This document shows, one piece after another, positions 24,759-33,380 of a stretch of 64,000 nt of DNA. Positions within the stretch are counted from its first letter, which is position 1, and each line of letters opens with the position of its first letter. The position numbers and the translations under genes were made by a program. Below the pieces are notes generated by a model, which did not search any database, was not told the origin of the DNA, and saw only the letters and a program-made list of their open reading frames with translations. This stretch comes from Eubacterium sp. GTDB taxonomy: Bacteria; Bacillota; Clostridia; Lachnospirales; Lachnospiraceae. The stretch is from contig JAFRHL010000050.1 in NCBI GenBank assembly GCA_017433295.1, forward strand, positions 1 through 64,000, read 5' to 3'.

Positions 24759-26414
24759 TTAAGGTTCCACAAAGGCCACCAGACCGCTGTTGCCCGCCAG
24801 ATCCACCACAAGCTTACCGTCCCGGATCTCCAGATTCTCACAGCCCTTCAGGGCATGGACAGCAGCTGAGCCGGTCCCGGTCCCGCATTTCTCGTCAAAT
24901 TCATTATAAACTCTTTCCATGTTTTTCATGGCAGCAAAAAGATCTTGCATGGGGCCGGACATTGTATTTTTCACCACGTCGGCTTCCGGTGAATCCACCA
25001 TGATCCCGCCGACAGCTTCCTTAACATGACAGGCCTTATCCCGGATCTCGCCGGCCGCCCCGATAAGCTGGCCTGCTTTTTCTGCCAGCTCGTCCTTAAG
25101 GGCCTGGATCTTCCGGCGTTTCTCTTCAAGGGCTGCCTCATCGGGCATCTGGGGTCCGTCGGCAAGGGTGAGCAGGTTGACTGCTTTCCCGGCATTTACC
25201 GGCAGCTGGATCTCCAGATGGGCCGGACTGTCATCATTGTTTACAGCAGTGATGATACATTTCCCATTTAAGACCCGCCCGAAGGCATACTGGCGGTTGG
25301 TGAGCAGGAGTTCTTTATACTGGCCGAAGCTGGCTTCCGGGAAGTCCCTTTTGATCCTTCCCAGGGCCTTGTAAAGCCTGGGCAGCTCGGCATTTTCATC
25401 AAAATCGGCCAGGTCCAGGGCCGGACGCAGGTTCCAGTCCGAGCCTCTCTGCTTGACTCCTTCTACAGCGAATTCAGACCCGTAATAGACAGAAGGAATG
25501 CCGGGAACCATGTATAAGAGCATGGCCAGGGGAATCATGTGTCTTTTATTGTTAAGCTTGGAGGCAATCCTTGACACATCATGGTTATCCGTAAAATTAT
25601 ACAGGCGGATACGGTCTCCCACAATGCCCATAAGCCTCCGGATGGAATGGGCGATCTCAAAATAATTATGGTCATTATGTCCGGAATAAAATCCCTTATG
25701 GAGCTCATAATTGGTCACGGAGTGAAGCATTCCATCATTGGCCCAGCGGGAATAATCCCCATGGATGACCTCTCCCATAAGCCAGAATTCAGGCTTTAAT
25801 CCGTCACAGACCCTCCTGAGGTCCCCCATGAAGCCGAAATCCAGGACGTCGGCGGCGTCCAGCCTGATCCCATCTATGTCAAACTCGCTGATCCAGAAAC
25901 GGACCGTATCAAAAAGGTAATCCTTCACTGCCTGGTTCCAGAGGTTCAGCTTTACAAGCATATTGTGGCCGCCCCAGTTATCATAGCAAAAGCCGTCATT
26001 ATACTCATTATTTCCATGAAAATTCACATGGCAGTACCAGTCTTTATAAGAAGACCTCTCCCGGTTCTTCTTCAGGTCCTCAAAGGCAAAAAAGCCTCTC
26101 CCTGTGTGATTGAAGACACCGTCCACGATGACCTTAACACCCATTTGGTGACAGTGGGCTACAAACTCCTTGAAATCCTCATTGCTTCCCAGCCGGCCAT
26201 CGACCCTTCGATAGTCTATGGTATCATAGCCGTGACTGCCGGATTCAAAAAGAGGTCCTATATAAATACCGGTAAATCCCATTTCCTTTGCATGGTCTGC
26301 CCAATCGGTTATCCTTCCAAAGCAGTCTCCGGATTGTCCGTGGTTTTCATGGGGACATCCGCAGAGTCCTAATGGATAAATGTGATAAAATACTGCATTG
26401 TCATACCAGGCCAT
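24759..26414 (-). CDS. GH13 alpha-amylase-family glycosidase with coiled-coil insertion
   Basis: A 551-residue intracellular GH13 glycosidase, probably acting on maltodextrins or glycogen-derived oligosaccharides; no signal peptide is seen. Catalytic residues are D186 in DGIRLDAADV, E215 in LMGEVIHGD and D279 in FTDNHD, with the early DGVFNHTG region also intact. The C-terminal beta domain is interrupted at about 423-523 by a charged helical segment (EEKRRKIQALKDELAEKAG and onward) that looks like a coiled coil, before the last strand (GKLVVDLAGNSGLVAF). This insertion is unusual for the family. AAGGAGA precedes the start. proB follows 28 bases downstream. Confidence 0.88.
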   Translation of the reverse strand: MAWYDNAVFYHIYPLGLCGCPHENHGQSGDCFGRITDWADHAKEMGFTGIYIGPLFESGSHGYDTIDYRRVDGRLGSNEDFKEFVAHCHQMGVKVIVDGVFNHTGRGFFAFEDLKKNRERSSYKDWYCHVNFHGNNEYNDGFCYDNWGGHNMLVKLNLWNQAVKDYLFDTVRFWISEFDIDGIRLDAADVLDFGFMGDLRRVCDGLKPEFWLMGEVIHGDYSRWANDGMLHSVTNYELHKGFYSGHNDHNYFEIAHSIRRLMGIVGDRIRLYNFTDNHDVSRIASKLNNKRHMIPLAMLLYMVPGIPSVYYGSEFAVEGVKQRGSDWNLRPALDLADFDENAELPRLYKALGRIKRDFPEASFGQYKELLLTNRQYAFGRVLNGKCIITAVNNDDSPAHLEIQLPVNAGKAVNLLTLADGPQMPDEAALEEKRRKIQALKDELAEKAGQLIGAAGEIRDKACHVKEAVGGIMVDSPEADVVKNTMSGPMQDLFAAMKNMERVYNEFDEKCGTGTGSAAVHALKGCENLEIRDGKLVVDLAGNSGLVAFVEP

Positions 26415-26447
26415 AATTGTAATCTCCTTTTTGTGTTAGTTCTTGTA

Positions 26448-28376
26448 TTATTCTCTGTAAGAGGCAAAAGCCTCCTCATAATCCATATATTTTTCATACC
26501 ATAGCAGGCAGGCCTGCTGGTATCTGGTCATTGCCCTTTCATATTCTTCCTGCCAGCCGGCCAGCTGCTGCAGATAATCCCGGATATCAATCGAAATCGC
26601 CTCGGCATCTTTTTCCTCTTCCATCATATCCTTTCCCTGCAGAAGCATCTCCTTCCTCTCCTCCAGCCTGCAAAGTGCTTTCCTGCATTGCATCAGGCCT
26701 TCCGCTGCCAGCCCCAGCTGCCAGTCGGTAAAGGACTGATCTGTGTTAAGCCTTGCGCTCTGGATCTTCTTTCGCTCCGGCACCGCATGTAGTTCCGAGA
26801 CGATCCGGGTATTTTCCGCCTCTATGGCGGCAGTCACCCCGTCCTTTCTCTCCTGCTCCTTCTTTAGGTGCTCCTGATAGTGCTCATAGCCGAAGGGATA
26901 ATACATCACCTTATCTTCTTCAAAGATCAGCAGGGATCCGGCCAGTTCCTTGATAAAATACCTGTCATGGGAAATAAAAAGGATGGTTCCCTTATAAGCC
27001 TGAAATGCCGACTCAAGAGTTTCCCTGGCAGGTATATCCATGTGGTTGGTCGGTTCATCTAAAAGCAGCAGGTTGGGTCCTGCCGTAAGCATCTCCGCCA
27101 GATAAAGGCGGCTTCTCTCCCCGCCCGACAGGTCGGCAAGCCTTTTCCCTGTTTCATCTCCCCGAAAGAGGTAATGTCCCAGGATCTTTTTTGCATCCTG
27201 CCTGTTCATCTGCGGAAAGCATGCGGAAAAATGCTCAAAGACTCTTTTGTCTGAAAGCTTCCGGGCAGTATGCTGGTCATAGTAGCCTGCATGGATGCCC
27301 CGGCCCATCAGGATCTTGCCGCTTATGGCAGGAATAACTCCCGCGATGGTTTTTAAAAAAGTGGTCTTGCCGGTGCCGTTGGCACCGATTATACCTATCT
27401 TCTGTCCTCTTTTTACCGTCAGAGAGATCTCTTTGATGGGAAATGTATAGCCGATCTTCAGTTTATCCGCTTCCAGAACCCGTTTTGATCCCATCTCCCG
27501 GGGACAGATGTCATCAGTAAAAAGATGAACCTGTTCGGGGGCCGGTTTTTCAACCTTTTCCATCCGCTCTAAAACCTTTCTTTTAGAACGGGCCATGGAG
27601 GCTTTTTTTGGCTTGTGTTTATACTTTTCGATCAGGGCCGTAAGCCGGGCCGACTCCTGCATGAAAGCCTCATATTTTTTTAAACGAATTTCCCTTTCCT
27701 TCTGTCTTAACCGGCGATACCCGGTGTAGTTACCCGCATACCTTTTTACTTTCCCGTCGGACAGTTCCCAGACCACCTGGACTGTCTGGTCCAGAAAATA
27801 CCTGTCGTGGGAAACGATCACCACCGCCCCGGGATATCCTTTCAAATGCTCCTCCAGCCAGAAAACGGCCGAAAGGTCCAGATGGTTGGTGGGTTCGTCC
27901 AAAAGCAGGATGTCCGGTTCCATCAGCAAAAGACCGATCAGGGCAATCCTGGTCTGTTCTCCCCCTGAAAAAGATTTCAGGACCCGGTTATGATCTTCTT
28001 TGCCAAAACCGAGGCCGGTAAATATCTTATGGTATTCCAGAGAATAATCGTAATACTCTCTGGAACAGGGATCTTTCTGGGAACAAAGATCCATGATCAG
28101 ATCTTCCACTGTCTTTTCCATATCACTGTGGGAAAATATATTCTGGGAAAGCATGCCCATGCTGGTATCTCTGGCGGTCCATATGCCGGGAGTCTGCCTC
28201 TTATCATCCCGGTCCAGGGTAAGCTCTCCCGCGATCAGCCTCAGGAGTGTTGTCTTGCCGGACCCGTTTCTCCCCACCAGGGCTATTTTCTCCTTCCCCT
28301 TGATATGGAAATCTATGTGGTCGAGGATGATCTCCCCACCCAGAGAGACACTTCCCTGTTCAATCCTGTAAAGCAT
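26448..28376 (-). CDS. ABC-F family ATP-binding protein
   Basis: A 642-residue protein with two ABC ATPase domains and no membrane segments, the ABC-F type that acts on ribosomes in translation or antibiotic protection. Walker A motifs are GRNGSGKTT and GANGTGKTT; the signature motifs are SGGEQ and SGGER; both Walker B motifs read LLLDEPTNH. The linker between domains is Lys/Arg-rich (KHKPKKASMARSKRK). A C-terminal extension of about 120 charged residues appears helical. GGAGG lies eight bases before the ATG. Which member it is, housekeeping or resistance, cannot be decided by eye. Confidence 0.9.
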   Translation of the reverse strand: MLYRIEQGSVSLGGEIILDHIDFHIKGKEKIALVGRNGSGKTTLLRLIAGELTLDRDDKRQTPGIWTARDTSMGMLSQNIFSHSDMEKTVEDLIMDLCSQKDPCSREYYDYSLEYHKIFTGLGFGKEDHNRVLKSFSGGEQTRIALIGLLLMEPDILLLDEPTNHLDLSAVFWLEEHLKGYPGAVVIVSHDRYFLDQTVQVVWELSDGKVKRYAGNYTGYRRLRQKEREIRLKKYEAFMQESARLTALIEKYKHKPKKASMARSKRKVLERMEKVEKPAPEQVHLFTDDICPREMGSKRVLEADKLKIGYTFPIKEISLTVKRGQKIGIIGANGTGKTTFLKTIAGVIPAISGKILMGRGIHAGYYDQHTARKLSDKRVFEHFSACFPQMNRQDAKKILGHYLFRGDETGKRLADLSGGERSRLYLAEMLTAGPNLLLLDEPTNHMDIPARETLESAFQAYKGTILFISHDRYFIKELAGSLLIFEEDKVMYYPFGYEHYQEHLKKEQERKDGVTAAIEAENTRIVSELHAVPERKKIQSARLNTDQSFTDWQLGLAAEGLMQCRKALCRLEERKEMLLQGKDMMEEEKDAEAISIDIRDYLQQLAGWQEEYERAMTRYQQACLLWYEKYMDYEEAFASYRE

Positions 28377-28412
28377 GCATATTTCCTCCGGAATTAAGGA
28401 TCATTTTTCATC

Positions 28413-29642
28413 TCAGCAAAGAGGACCCCTGCTTGTTTTGGACAGGGGATTTATTCCGGTTCTGTAAAGAGGCGCGATACTTCTTTCCAATATTCCCTTC
28501 ATAAATGCAATGGCAATACCGTAATTGGTGATCGGCACTCCCTGATCCTGCGCACATTTCATGCGGTACCGGACCTCCCGTTCATTTAACATACAGCCTC
28601 CGCAGTGGATGATCAGGCTGAAAGGACTTAAGTCCTCCGGAAAATCTCTGCCCGATGACGTGACGATATTAAGCTTTTTGCCGGTACGCTGCCTAAGCCA
28701 GCCCGGTATCTTGACCGTCCCGATATCCTCACACTGTCTGTGGTGGGTACACCCTTCGGCGATCAGGATCCTGTCTCCATCTTTCAGACCATCAATGGCC
28801 CCCACTCCATAGAGGGCCGTATCCAAAAGCCCCTTATATCTGGCCATGAGAATGGAGAAAGAGGTCAGGGGGATCTCCTCCGGCAGTTCCTTTGAAACCC
28901 TGCCGAAGACCTGGCTGTCGGTGATAACCAGGGAAGGGGGTGTTCCAAGCCTATCTAACATAGCCGGCAAATCATTCTCTTTTATGCAGACCGCTGCCGC
29001 GTCCCTTTCTAAAATATCCCGGATGACCTGCTGCTGCGGCAGGATCAGCCGTCCTTTGGGGGCGGAAGCGTCAATGGGGATCACCAGGACCACCAGGTCG
29101 CCCGGAACAATGAGGTCCGCCACCAGGTGTCTTTTTTCTTCCTTTGCCGCGCCAAGCCGGGCAAGCTTCTCCTTCAGGCTGTATATTCCGTCCTCATGAA
29201 GGGCACTGACATAATGGCAGGTGTCCGTATCCTCTGGAACGACATCCAGCAGGTCCTTCTTATTCATCACGATAAGATGGGGAATCCCTTTTTCATGAAA
29301 AATAGCAATTAACTCCCTGTCCTCCGGAAGAAGCCCTGCGGCAGCATCCGCCACCAGCACTGCCAGATCGGTGCGATTCAGGATCTGCCGGGTCTTTCTT
29401 ACCCGAAGCTGGCCCAGCTCCCCTTCATCATCATAACCGGGCGTATCAATGATCATGACCGGTCCGATGGGCAGGAGCTCCATGGCTTTCATCACCGGGT
29501 CAGTGGTGGTGCCCTTCGTAGCAGATACCACGGCAAGATCCTGTCCGGTGACCGCATTTACCAGACTGGATTTACCCACATTTCTCCGGCCGAAAAAACT
29601 AATATGGAGCCGCTCCCCCGAGGGTGTATCATTCAGGCTCAT
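28413..29642 (-). CDS. hydF: [FeFe]-hydrogenase maturation GTPase HydF
   Basis: A 409-residue protein matching HydF, the scaffold that delivers the diiron subcluster to [FeFe]-hydrogenase. The GTPase domain has GRRNVGKSS, the DTPGYDD switch and NKKD. The C-terminal cluster domain has the C-T-H (CTHHRQ) and HCGGC ligands, as expected for HydF. The start at 29642 has AAGGAGAG upstream and lies just inside the end of tcdA, so the two are coupled. hydE, hydG and the hydrogenase are not in the window. The gene indicates H2 metabolism in this organism. Confidence 0.95.
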   Translation of the reverse strand: MSLNDTPSGERLHISFFGRRNVGKSSLVNAVTGQDLAVVSATKGTTTDPVMKAMELLPIGPVMIIDTPGYDDEGELGQLRVRKTRQILNRTDLAVLVADAAAGLLPEDRELIAIFHEKGIPHLIVMNKKDLLDVVPEDTDTCHYVSALHEDGIYSLKEKLARLGAAKEEKRHLVADLIVPGDLVVLVIPIDASAPKGRLILPQQQVIRDILERDAAAVCIKENDLPAMLDRLGTPPSLVITDSQVFGRVSKELPEEIPLTSFSILMARYKGLLDTALYGVGAIDGLKDGDRILIAEGCTHHRQCEDIGTVKIPGWLRQRTGKKLNIVTSSGRDFPEDLSPFSLIIHCGGCMLNEREVRYRMKCAQDQGVPITNYGIAIAFMKGILERSIAPLYRTGINPLSKTSRGPLC

Positions 29643-30360
29643 GACTGTCTCTCCTTCCTGCAAATGCTTTTACGATCTCTCCGGCCATAATAAGACCGCA
29701 GACAGAGGGGACAAAGGCGGTGCTGCCGGGAACCGGTCTTTCCGCATTCTCCCCTGCCTGCACCCGGGGCTTCAGGGCTTTTTCTTCAGAATACACCACC
29801 TTAAGCTCTTTGATTCCCCTTTTTTTCAGTTCCCTGCGCATCACTCTGGCCAGGGGACAGTTCTTTGTTTTGTAAATGTCCGCCACCTGAAAGGCTGTCG
29901 GATCCAGCTTATTCCCTGCCCCCATGGCGCTGATTATTGGAATATTGTATTTCTGAGCCTGAAGGACCAGCTCTATCTTGGCAGTGACCGTGTCCACGGC
30001 ATCCACAATATAATCGTACTCCTCAAAGGGAAAATCCTCCGCATTTTCCGGCAGGAAGAAGCAGGGATAGGTCCTGATAAGGACATGGGGATTAATATCC
30101 AGCATCCGTTCCTTCATAACCTCTGTTTTCAGCCGTCCTATCGTTTTATGGCCGGCAATGATCTGACGGTTCAGATTGCTCAGGCTGACCCTGTCTTTAT
30201 CAATCAGGTCAAAGGCTCCGACCCCGCTTCTTACCAGGGCTTCACAGACATAACCGCCCACCCCTCCGATTCCGAATATGGCGATCCGGGCCCGGGACAG
30301 GCCCTCTAAAGTTTCTTCTCCCAGAAGCATCCGGGTCCTGATAAACTGATCCTCTGTCAT
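29629..30360 (-). CDS. tcdA: tRNA threonylcarbamoyladenosine dehydratase
   Basis: A 243-residue E1-like enzyme of the ThiF superfamily, closest to TcdA/CsdL, which cyclises threonylcarbamoyl-adenosine at position 37 of tRNAs using ATP. The nucleotide loop GIGGVGGYV, the ATP-contact arginine in SNLNRQ and the conserved VDAVDT are present. The start codon overlaps the stop of the sugar-kinase gene by one base (TGATG). The gene continues into hydF. Related ThiF proteins act in sulfur or cofactor pathways, but the spacing and length fit TcdA best. Confidence 0.88.
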   Translation of the reverse strand: MTEDQFIRTRMLLGEETLEGLSRARIAIFGIGGVGGYVCEALVRSGVGAFDLIDKDRVSLSNLNRQIIAGHKTIGRLKTEVMKERMLDINPHVLIRTYPCFFLPENAEDFPFEEYDYIVDAVDTVTAKIELVLQAQKYNIPIISAMGAGNKLDPTAFQVADIYKTKNCPLARVMRRELKKRGIKELKVVYSEEKALKPRVQAGENAERPVPGSTAFVPSVCGLIMAGEIVKAFAGRRDSHEPE

Positions 30361-31901
30361 CAGCGGATCTCCTTTAAAGTCTCAAAGGCCCCGGCCATAT
30401 CCATCTTTACCAGACGGTTCTTAAGCTCATACTGTTTCCGGTAGAACTTTGTCAGCTCTTCCCGGGGCTTGCATACCTTCTTAATATGAAGATGCTTATC
30501 AATGGTATCCTCAATCTCTTTAATATCTCCCACAGCATAGGCGCCAAAAAGACAGTTGGTCATGACGGCGCCTGCCGCATTTTCAAGGGTAATGGTGGAG
30601 CTTCCCAGCATATCCGCCTTCATCTGGTTCCAGAGGCCATCCCGGCTGCCGCCCTCTGTGATGGAAATACGGCTTAAGTCGATTCCGGCCGACCGGTAGA
30701 GGTCGGTGATCTCCATATAGTCATAACCAATGGCCTCCAGTACGGATCTCCACAAAACTGCCTGGTCCGTGTCCATGGTCATATTGAGGAAGCATCCGAT
30801 GGCATCCTTTGTATCTCTGGTTCCCCCCGTAAGATATGGAAGAAAGAGAACGCCGTTGGAGCCGGCCGGGATCTTCTCCGCCCGGGCACTTAAAACCTGA
30901 TAATAGTCCCCGTCTTCCTCCTTTTTACAGATATTGTCCTTATACCAGCGCAGGGCCAGTCCGCCTGTCCGGATATATCCCCAGTAGAAATAAGTTCCCG
31001 GCAGGGTTCCGCTGTTGAAGATAAGGCCGGACCCCTTTCGGCTGAGCTCCGGAATGATGCCCTTTGTTGACACGCAGAACATGGAACAGGTACCGGCCAC
31101 ATCCACAGCCTGTCCCGGCTCACGGTTTCCGCTGCCGATCATGGACTGCATGGTGTCGCCCGCACCGCCGCAGACAGGAATTCCTGCCGGAAATCCCGTT
31201 TTCTCCGCGATCTCTTCTGTCAGATGTCCGATAATATCCCAGGGCTTAACGATCCTTGGCATCATGCTTTCCGGTATGCCCAGAATATCCAGCTGTTCCT
31301 TTGACCAGCACTTCTCCTCTACCTTGTAACCCAGGCCCCAGCCGGACATGGCGCCCCAGTCAATAAACATATCCTTTGCAGAGAGTCCTGCAAGATGAGC
31401 CAGAACATAGGGGGCGTTATGAATGAATTTGACACCCCTTTCCTTAAACTCTTCAGAATTCTTAAGGAACCACCTGGCGAACATGGCCGGAAACATACAG
31501 TTGGCCTCCGGATTACCGGTTTCCTTACCCCAGATGGGCAGGTCCCAGCTGTTGACCAGCTCCACATCCTCAGCTGTCCTGGAATCCAGATAGTTAATAT
31601 ATGGTGTAATGGCATTACCATCAGCATCCACGCCGCAGATACCGCAGATGATCCCGTCCCCCATAATGGAGCGGACATCCGCCGGAGCAAGCCCCTTCTC
31701 CTTTAACTGGTCCGCACATTCCTTCATACCTTTCACTGTAAGCTCAAAATATTCATCACAATCCATGCAGACCCAGCCCGGCTCAGGATAGTTCAGAGTA
31801 GTAGGAGAACTGGATGCAGCCAGACACTGCATCTTTTCATCATATACAGCAACCTTAACACTCTGTGTCCCCGCGTCAAAACCAAGATAATAATTAGCCA
31901 T
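30360..31901 (-). CDS. FGGY-family carbohydrate kinase
   Basis: A 513-residue kinase of the FGGY family, closest in feel to xylulokinase-like members. It phosphorylates a sugar or polyol such as xylulose or ribulose; the exact substrate cannot be told. Features are the N-terminal phosphate loop FDAGTQSVK, the GGAGDTMQ segment and the C-terminal ITEGGSRDGLWNQ adenosine site. The start at 31901 has AGGAGG eight bases upstream. A terminator and an FMN riboswitch lie upstream with no other gene between. tcdA and hydF follow in the same operon. Confidence 0.9.
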   Translation of the reverse strand: MANYYLGFDAGTQSVKVAVYDEKMQCLAASSSPTTLNYPEPGWVCMDCDEYFELTVKGMKECADQLKEKGLAPADVRSIMGDGIICGICGVDADGNAITPYINYLDSRTAEDVELVNSWDLPIWGKETGNPEANCMFPAMFARWFLKNSEEFKERGVKFIHNAPYVLAHLAGLSAKDMFIDWGAMSGWGLGYKVEEKCWSKEQLDILGIPESMMPRIVKPWDIIGHLTEEIAEKTGFPAGIPVCGGAGDTMQSMIGSGNREPGQAVDVAGTCSMFCVSTKGIIPELSRKGSGLIFNSGTLPGTYFYWGYIRTGGLALRWYKDNICKKEEDGDYYQVLSARAEKIPAGSNGVLFLPYLTGGTRDTKDAIGCFLNMTMDTDQAVLWRSVLEAIGYDYMEITDLYRSAGIDLSRISITEGGSRDGLWNQMKADMLGSSTITLENAAGAVMTNCLFGAYAVGDIKEIEDTIDKHLHIKKVCKPREELTKFYRKQYELKNRLVKMDMAGAFETLKEIR

Positions 31902-31931
31902 TCTCATTTCCTCCTGTAAATTCCTGATAAG

Positions 31932-31954
31932 AAAAAAACCCCGATCACTCGGGG
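31932..31954 (-). terminator. Leader terminator before the FGGY kinase
   Basis: On the minus strand CCCCGA-GTGA-TCGGGG is followed by seven T (31938-31932). It ends about 30 bases before the kinase start, too close for another promoter in between. It is therefore likely a regulated leader terminator. Confidence 0.85.
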
Positions 31955-32136
31955 CATATCGTACTTTAGGAATTCATACATCTGCTTATATATGGACAAA
32001 ACCCATTGCCACCGCCACTGGGGATCACCTGACCAGCTTAGTCTTACAGCATCAGACCCACCTACAAAAAGGTGGTGATACACTCCCCCTAAAATGATCA
32101 CGATAAAACCAGCCGCGTCAAATGCAGCCATACACT
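31955..32136 (-). other. Structured leader segment between FMN riboswitch and terminator
   Basis: This 180-base stretch has no recognisable gene. On the minus strand GGGG and ATCACC (from about 32090) can pair with GGTGAT and CCCC (to about 32022). They enclose an ACCT/AGGT hairpin and a GTCT/AGAC hairpin, so a compact multi-branched RNA is possible. An open frame begins at ATG 32131, encodes about 75 residues including the Trp-rich run SWSGDPQWRWQWV, and ends next to the kinase ribosome site. It has no good ribosome site of its own, and I do not call it a gene. Confidence 0.4.
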
Positions 32137-32325
32137 TCTTCTTCTCACATCCAGACTCTACTGTCGGCCCCGGAATCGCACCGGATCCTGCCTTACGGCT
32201 CGCGGGCTTATATCTGGCTGCCGGAACAATGCAGCATTTCAAACACTCTTGAAACAAAACACCAGTCCATAATACCTGATAATCACCGCCGGTCGGGAAT
32301 CGCACCCTGCCCCGAAGACTTTATG
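32137..32325 (-). promoter_or_regulatory. FMN riboswitch (RFN element)
   Basis: Read on the minus strand, the conserved FMN aptamer blocks occur in order: TCTTCGGGGCAGGGTG, ATTCCCGACCGGCGGT, then a variable arm, GCCCGCGAGCC, GGCAGGATCCGGTG, ATTCCGGGGCCGACAGT, and AGTCTGGATGTGAGAAGA. All six stems can form. FMN normally represses the downstream gene, usually riboflavin synthesis or transport. Here the next gene is the FGGY kinase, about 235 bases away. Confidence 0.95.
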
Positions 32326-32339
32326 TAGTTCGGTTATAC

Positions 32340-32368
32340 ATTATAACTCATTACAGACCTTTATACAA
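32340..32368 (-). promoter_or_regulatory. Promoter of the FMN riboswitch transcript
   Basis: On the minus strand TTGTAT (32368-32363) and a perfect TATAAT (32345-32340) are 17 bases apart. The start near 32333 places the aptamer at the very 5' end. Confidence 0.82.
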
Positions 32369-32517
32369 GGACTTTTTCAGATAAAGCCTTGGCCACCAGA
32401 TCCTTCTGATAAATTCTTTTCATACTGGTCTCCGTTTCTTTAAACAGGACATTTGTCCGGGTTTTCCTATGAAGTATAGATTATAATCAGGCAAAAATCA
32501 AGCCGGAGGGAAAAATT

Positions 32518-33357
32518 ATGTCCACCAACATTTTTGAAGAAAAAAACATCCAGCTGGCCATCCTGAAGCTTGGTATTCCCGCAATGGTCGGCCAGCTGGC
32601 CACATTAATATATAATCTGGCAGACACTTATTTTGTATCCATGACCAGAAATCCTGCCCAGATAGCGGCTGTTACCTTGAGTACGCCCATCCTGCTCATC
32701 ATCATGTCCGTCTCCAGCGTATGCGGCATGGCAGGCAGCATCATAAAGATCGGCATACCCGGTGCCCTGATCACCATCATGCTCAGCATCTCCAACATTG
32801 TCCTTAACAATTATATCGGTATTTACGGTTCAGACGCCGTCGCAGCATATGGGATCGCCTATAAGATCGACATGTTCCCCATTATGCTGTCGGTGGGCTT
32901 AAGCCAGGGCATCGCACCCCTGATCGGTTATTGTTACGGAGCAAAACAAACGGAACGTCTGAATAAGGTAATGATAAACGGAATGATCGATACAGTACTC
33001 CTGGGTACAGTATTTACACTCGCATTCCTTTCCCTGGCCGGGCCGCTTACTTCCATTTTCCTGCATGAAAAAGCACTGACCAGCCAGTCAGCGCTCTTCC
33101 TGCGAATTATGGGTCTGTCTGCTCCCATGCTGGGAATCATCAATATGGTCACAGCCTATTATCAGGCTCTTGGCAAGGCAGTCAGCTCACTTTTTATCAC
33201 AGTGCTGAGGAATGCCCTCCTGTTTATCCCCTGTGTCATCATCCTTAATGCATTGTTCGGACTAAAGGGCGCCATTTCCGCCCAGCCGGCAGTGGAAACA
33301 GCCCTGGCTGTCATCTGCCTTGTGATGTATTTCGTCAGCCGGCGAAAAAATGTGTGA
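32518..33357 (+). pseudogene. MATE transporter with large internal deletion
   Basis: A 279-residue reading frame that starts as a normal MATE protein (ILKLGIPAMVGQLATLIYNL, two helices). At about residue 75, after CGMAGS, it jumps to what is normally the second half (IKIGIPGALITIMLSISNI onward). About 170-180 residues, including helices 3 to 6, are missing compared with the roughly 450-residue family length, yet the frame is kept. It is best seen as an in-frame deletion product, probably not a working transporter. GGAGG precedes the start. It stands divergently from the FMN riboswitch transcript. Whether the short protein is made is unknown. Confidence 0.75.
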
Positions 33358-33380
33358 CGATCTTTTCGGAATAAGCAGGA

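Noticed and set aside
31904..32305. Minus-strand 133-residue frame across the FMN riboswitch
   Set aside because: It runs through the conserved aptamer and the leader terminator, so its codons are explained by RNA structure.
32361..32423. Minus-strand 20-residue frame (MKRIYQKDLV start) with GGAG six bases upstream
   Set aside because: It is very short, overlaps the -35 box of the riboswitch promoter and matches no family I know; at most a gene remnant.
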